NCBI GenBank assembly: GCA_018969935.1
Contig: JAGWXJ010000105.1
Coordinates: forward strand, 1 to 6,437
From: Alphaproteobacteria bacterium
GTDB taxonomy: Bacteria > Pseudomonadota > Alphaproteobacteria > Micavibrionales > UBA1664
Direction: 5' to 3'
DNA: 6,437 nt
A program made the translations under genes and the position numbers. Under the pieces are notes generated by a model. That model saw only the letters and a list, made by a program, of their open reading frames with translations. It did not search any database and was not told the origin of the DNA. Shown piece after piece: positions 4,755 to 6,437 of this stretch (position 1 is the first letter of the stretch; every line of letters begins with the position of its first letter).

Positions 4755-5797
4755 GAATAGAAGAAGACCTTAAGCTCGATTTCAAAGACGTACTGATACG
4801 CCCGAAGCGCAGCACGCTATCCTCGCGCAAGGAAGTGGATATCAAGCGCGATTTCGTTTTCAAATGGAGCGGACGCACTTTCAACGGCACGCCGATTGTT
4901 GCCGCCAACATGGACGGTGTAGGCACCATGGCCATGGCCAAGGCTTTTGCCAAGCACGGCGAGGGGCTTTCTGCCGCGCTTACAAAACACTACTCGGTGG
5001 ACGAGCTTGCTGCGTTTTTCAAAACCAAAGACGCGCACAACGCCTGGTATTCACTTGGAACCACCAAGGCCGATGCCGACAAGCTGAAGGCCGTGCTTAA
5101 AAAGGCCGATAAAAACATCCTGACCAAGCTTTGCATCGATGTTGCCAACGGGTATTCGGAGGCGTTTGTTTCGTATGTCAAAATGATGCGCGATACATTC
5201 CCCAAAATGACCATCATGGCGGGTAACGTAGTTACGCACGAGATGGTGGAAGAATTGCTGCTGTCGGGCGCGGATGTCGTGAAGGTTGGTATTGGTCCCG
5301 GCAGTGTTTGCACGACACGCAAAATGACGGGCGTCGGGTACCCGCAGCTTTCTGCAATCATCGAGTGCGCGGATGCCGCGCACGGCCTTGGTGGCCTTGT
5401 GTGCGCTGATGGCGGTTGCACGGTACCGGGTGATCTGGCCAAGGCTTTTGGCGCAGGCGCCGACTTTGTAATGCTGGGCGGGATGCTTGCCGGCCATGAC
5501 CAATCGGAATGTGAAATAACGCAGCAAAACGGACAAAAGTTCGTGACGTTCTACGGCATGAGCAGCAAGACCGCCATGACGAAGCACAGCGGCGGTGTGG
5601 CCGAGTACCGCGCATCCGAAGGCAAGACCGTGCACGTCAAATACCGTGGTGACGTGAAGGCCACTTTGCAGGATATTCTGGGCGGCATCCGTTCAGCTTG
5701 CACTTATGTGGGGGCACGCAAACTCAAGGAACTTTCCAAGCGCACGACGTTTATCCGCGTAACCCAGCAGATCAACAACGTGTTTGGAGAATCGTAA
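4751..5797 (+). CDS. guaC: GMP reductase
   Basis: GMP reductase converts GMP to IMP and ammonia with NADPH, returning guanine nucleotides to the common purine precursor in the cytoplasm. At 348 residues it matches the E. coli GuaC type (347), and its first nine residues MRIEEDLKL appear identical to it, which fixes the start at 4751 rather than the in-frame ATG at 4739. Visible features: FKDVLIRPKRSTL (11-23), AANMDGVGTM (51-60), ANGYSE (132-137), and the catalytic loop GPGSVCTTR with Cys187 and Thr189. Also present are DGGC (220-223), FVMLGGMLAG (239-248) and Glu290 in EYRASEGKT, equivalent to the catalytic Glu. There is no CBS-domain insertion, separating it from IMP dehydrogenase. Its ATG overlaps the bdhA TGA, and the ribosome binding site is weak (GGTGGATGG region), so translation probably depends on coupling. 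Pairing of guaC with a ketone-body gene is unusual. Confidence 0.96.
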   Translation: MRIEEDLKLDFKDVLIRPKRSTLSSRKEVDIKRDFVFKWSGRTFNGTPIVAANMDGVGTMAMAKAFAKHGEGLSAALTKHYSVDELAAFFKTKDAHNAWYSLGTTKADADKLKAVLKKADKNILTKLCIDVANGYSEAFVSYVKMMRDTFPKMTIMAGNVVTHEMVEELLLSGADVVKVGIGPGSVCTTRKMTGVGYPQLSAIIECADAAHGLGGLVCADGGCTVPGDLAKAFGAGADFVMLGGMLAGHDQSECEITQQNGQKFVTFYGMSSKTAMTKHSGGVAEYRASEGKTVHVKYRGDVKATLQDILGGIRSACTYVGARKLKELSKRTTFIRVTQQINNVFGES

Positions 5798-5841
5798 GTT
5801 GCTTGCGCTTTTGCGCCCTTAAGGTTAGGGTAACGCAACTT
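5796..5841 (+). other. Possible three-way-junction RNA fold downstream of guaC
   Basis: AAGTTGC (5796-5802) pairs with GCAACTT (5835-5841), closing a 46-nt segment. Inside are GCGC-TTTT-GCGC (5805-5816) and a small hairpin from the CCT/AGG of CCTTAAGG or from CCCT (5816-5819) and AGGG (5827-5830); the inner helices compete for bases near 5816. There is no T run, so it is not an intrinsic terminator. It could protect or separate the guaC message from the next gene, or control translation of that gene, whose start is 24 nt further on. Confidence 0.3.
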
Positions 5842-5864
5842 CCCCGAAAAACAGGACGTATACT

Positions 5865-6353
5865 ATGGACGAGATCAAACAACGCCTTTCAACCGCATCC
5901 GAAGCCTGCATCAAGGCCTATGAGGCATGGCGCGCCAAAGCGGCCGACCACGCCGCGCGCGAAAGCCTGCAAGAAGCCGTGCACGAGCTGCGCAAAGTAG
6001 CGGCCCGCCTTGAAATCGAACTGGCTGTCAGCGACCGCAAGGCACAGGGTAGCGAGCCTATCCCCATTCCTTCCCACCGCGCTTCGCGCCGCCAAGGTGC
6101 ACCAGAGATGGAAGGTGGGGATGATGACAACCGCGCCAACCGCATGCCGCCCGCCGGTGGTGGCCAACAAGGTGGCGGCCAGCGCCGCCCCATGCAACAG
6201 CACATGCGCCGCCAGGGCGGGGAGGGGAGTACCCCTACCGAAAACGCAGGCAATGAAGCACCGGCCACAACAGGTGGCGATGATGACGGCCAGCGCAAGG
6301 TTAAACCTTTGTCCTTGCGCCGTAGCAGCGCAAGCGAAGGCGAGCAGGGCTGA
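5865..6353 (+). CDS. Unrecognised protein: helical N-terminus, disordered Gly/Arg/Gln-rich tail
   Basis: A 162-residue protein I do not recognise. Residues 1-58 are Ala/Glu/Lys-rich and should form helices (IKQRLSTASEACIKAYEAW, then ESLQEAVHELRKVAARLEIE), possibly a coiled-coil or helical hairpin. From about 60 the chain is low in hydrophobic residues and rich in Gly, Arg, Gln, Pro and Asp, so probably disordered. It includes GGGQQGGGQRRP (98-109) and two copies of GGDDD (84-88, 137-141). It ends in a basic stretch (RKVKPLSLRR) and an acidic Ser/Glu tail. The Gly/Arg/Gln composition would suit nucleic-acid or polyanion binding, but this is inference only. AGGA (5853-5856) lies 8 nt before the ATG. 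It follows guaC by 67 bp in the same direction with no terminator between them, and is followed by a strong terminator, so it is probably the last cistron or an independently expressed gene. Confidence 0.75.
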   Translation: MDEIKQRLSTASEACIKAYEAWRAKAADHAARESLQEAVHELRKVAARLEIELAVSDRKAQGSEPIPIPSHRASRRQGAPEMEGGDDDNRANRMPPAGGGQQGGGQRRPMQQHMRRQGGEGSTPTENAGNEAPATTGGDDDGQRKVKPLSLRRSSASEGEQG

Positions 6354-6381
6354 TTTCAGCCTTATTCCTATGTTTTATTTG

Positions 6382-6410
6382 AAAAAAAGGCGGTTTTTCC
6401 GCCTTTTTTT
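6382..6410 (+). terminator. Intrinsic terminator ending the DUF1192-to-hypothetical unit
   Basis: AAAAAAAGGCGG (6382-6393) pairs perfectly with CCGCCTTTTTTT (6399-6410) around a TTTTT loop. It lies 28 nt after the stop of the preceding gene. The flanking A and T runs make it potentially active in both directions. It is the first intrinsic terminator seen after 2706, supporting one transcription unit from the DUF1192 gene to here. Confidence 0.92.
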
Positions 6411-6437
6411 AGTTCCATTTTCAGGAGAGGCGCGAAA

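Noticed and set aside
5051..5635. A 194-codon minus-strand frame opposite guaC
   Set aside because: It is His/Arg-rich shadow sequence of a strongly conserved gene, with no family resemblance.

Overview
The window looks like chromosomal DNA of an alphaproteobacterium. The best evidence is the protein set: a TrcR/DUF1013 cell-cycle regulator and a DUF1192 protein (both essentially alphaproteobacterial families), a DUF465 small protein, and a patatin-like protein next to a 3-hydroxybutyrate dehydrogenase, which suggests polyhydroxybutyrate metabolism. The genus cannot be read from the sequence. There is no transposase, integrase, tRNA, CRISPR array or obvious transferred island. This is mostly core-genome material with interesting intergenic DNA.

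Left part (1-1212): the 3' four-fifths of an ALDH7/antiquitin-type aldehyde dehydrogenase (lysine/pipecolate catabolism) that runs off the left edge. Region 1213-1601 has no convincing protein gene but is rich in structure. Three consecutive hairpins ending in an intrinsic terminator (1268-1353) form a candidate small RNA, with a CCUCC anti-Shine-Dalgarno loop on the first hairpin. It is followed by a CtrA-like box and then a promoter with a 14-bp perfect palindrome at the expected transcription start. These lead into a 66-residue DUF465 gene (1602-1802).

Middle: the DUF465 gene and trcR (1857-2492, minus strand) converge on one shared bidirectional terminator (1824-1855). The 213-bp divergent region between trcR and the next gene (2493-2705) holds two inverted repeats on the trcR side, a G-rich run that could form a G-quadruplex, and an extended -10 promoter. 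That promoter would start transcription at or next to the A of the DUF1192 start codon, which predicts a leaderless mRNA.

Right part (2706-6410): a compact co-directional unit of DUF1192, patatin-like hydrolase, 3-hydroxybutyrate dehydrogenase and GMP reductase. The first junction has a 1-nt gap and the next two are ATGA overlaps, so these four are almost certainly one translationally coupled operon. After a 67-bp spacer with a possible three-way-junction fold comes an unrecognised 162-residue protein with a helical N-terminus and a disordered Gly/Arg/Gln-rich tail, then a strong intrinsic terminator (6382-6410). The hydrolase and dehydrogenase make sense together in storage-polymer or ketone-body use. 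The tight coupling to purine salvage through GuaC is unexpected and is the main protein-level question here. The strongest candidate for something undescribed is the small RNA at 1268-1353.
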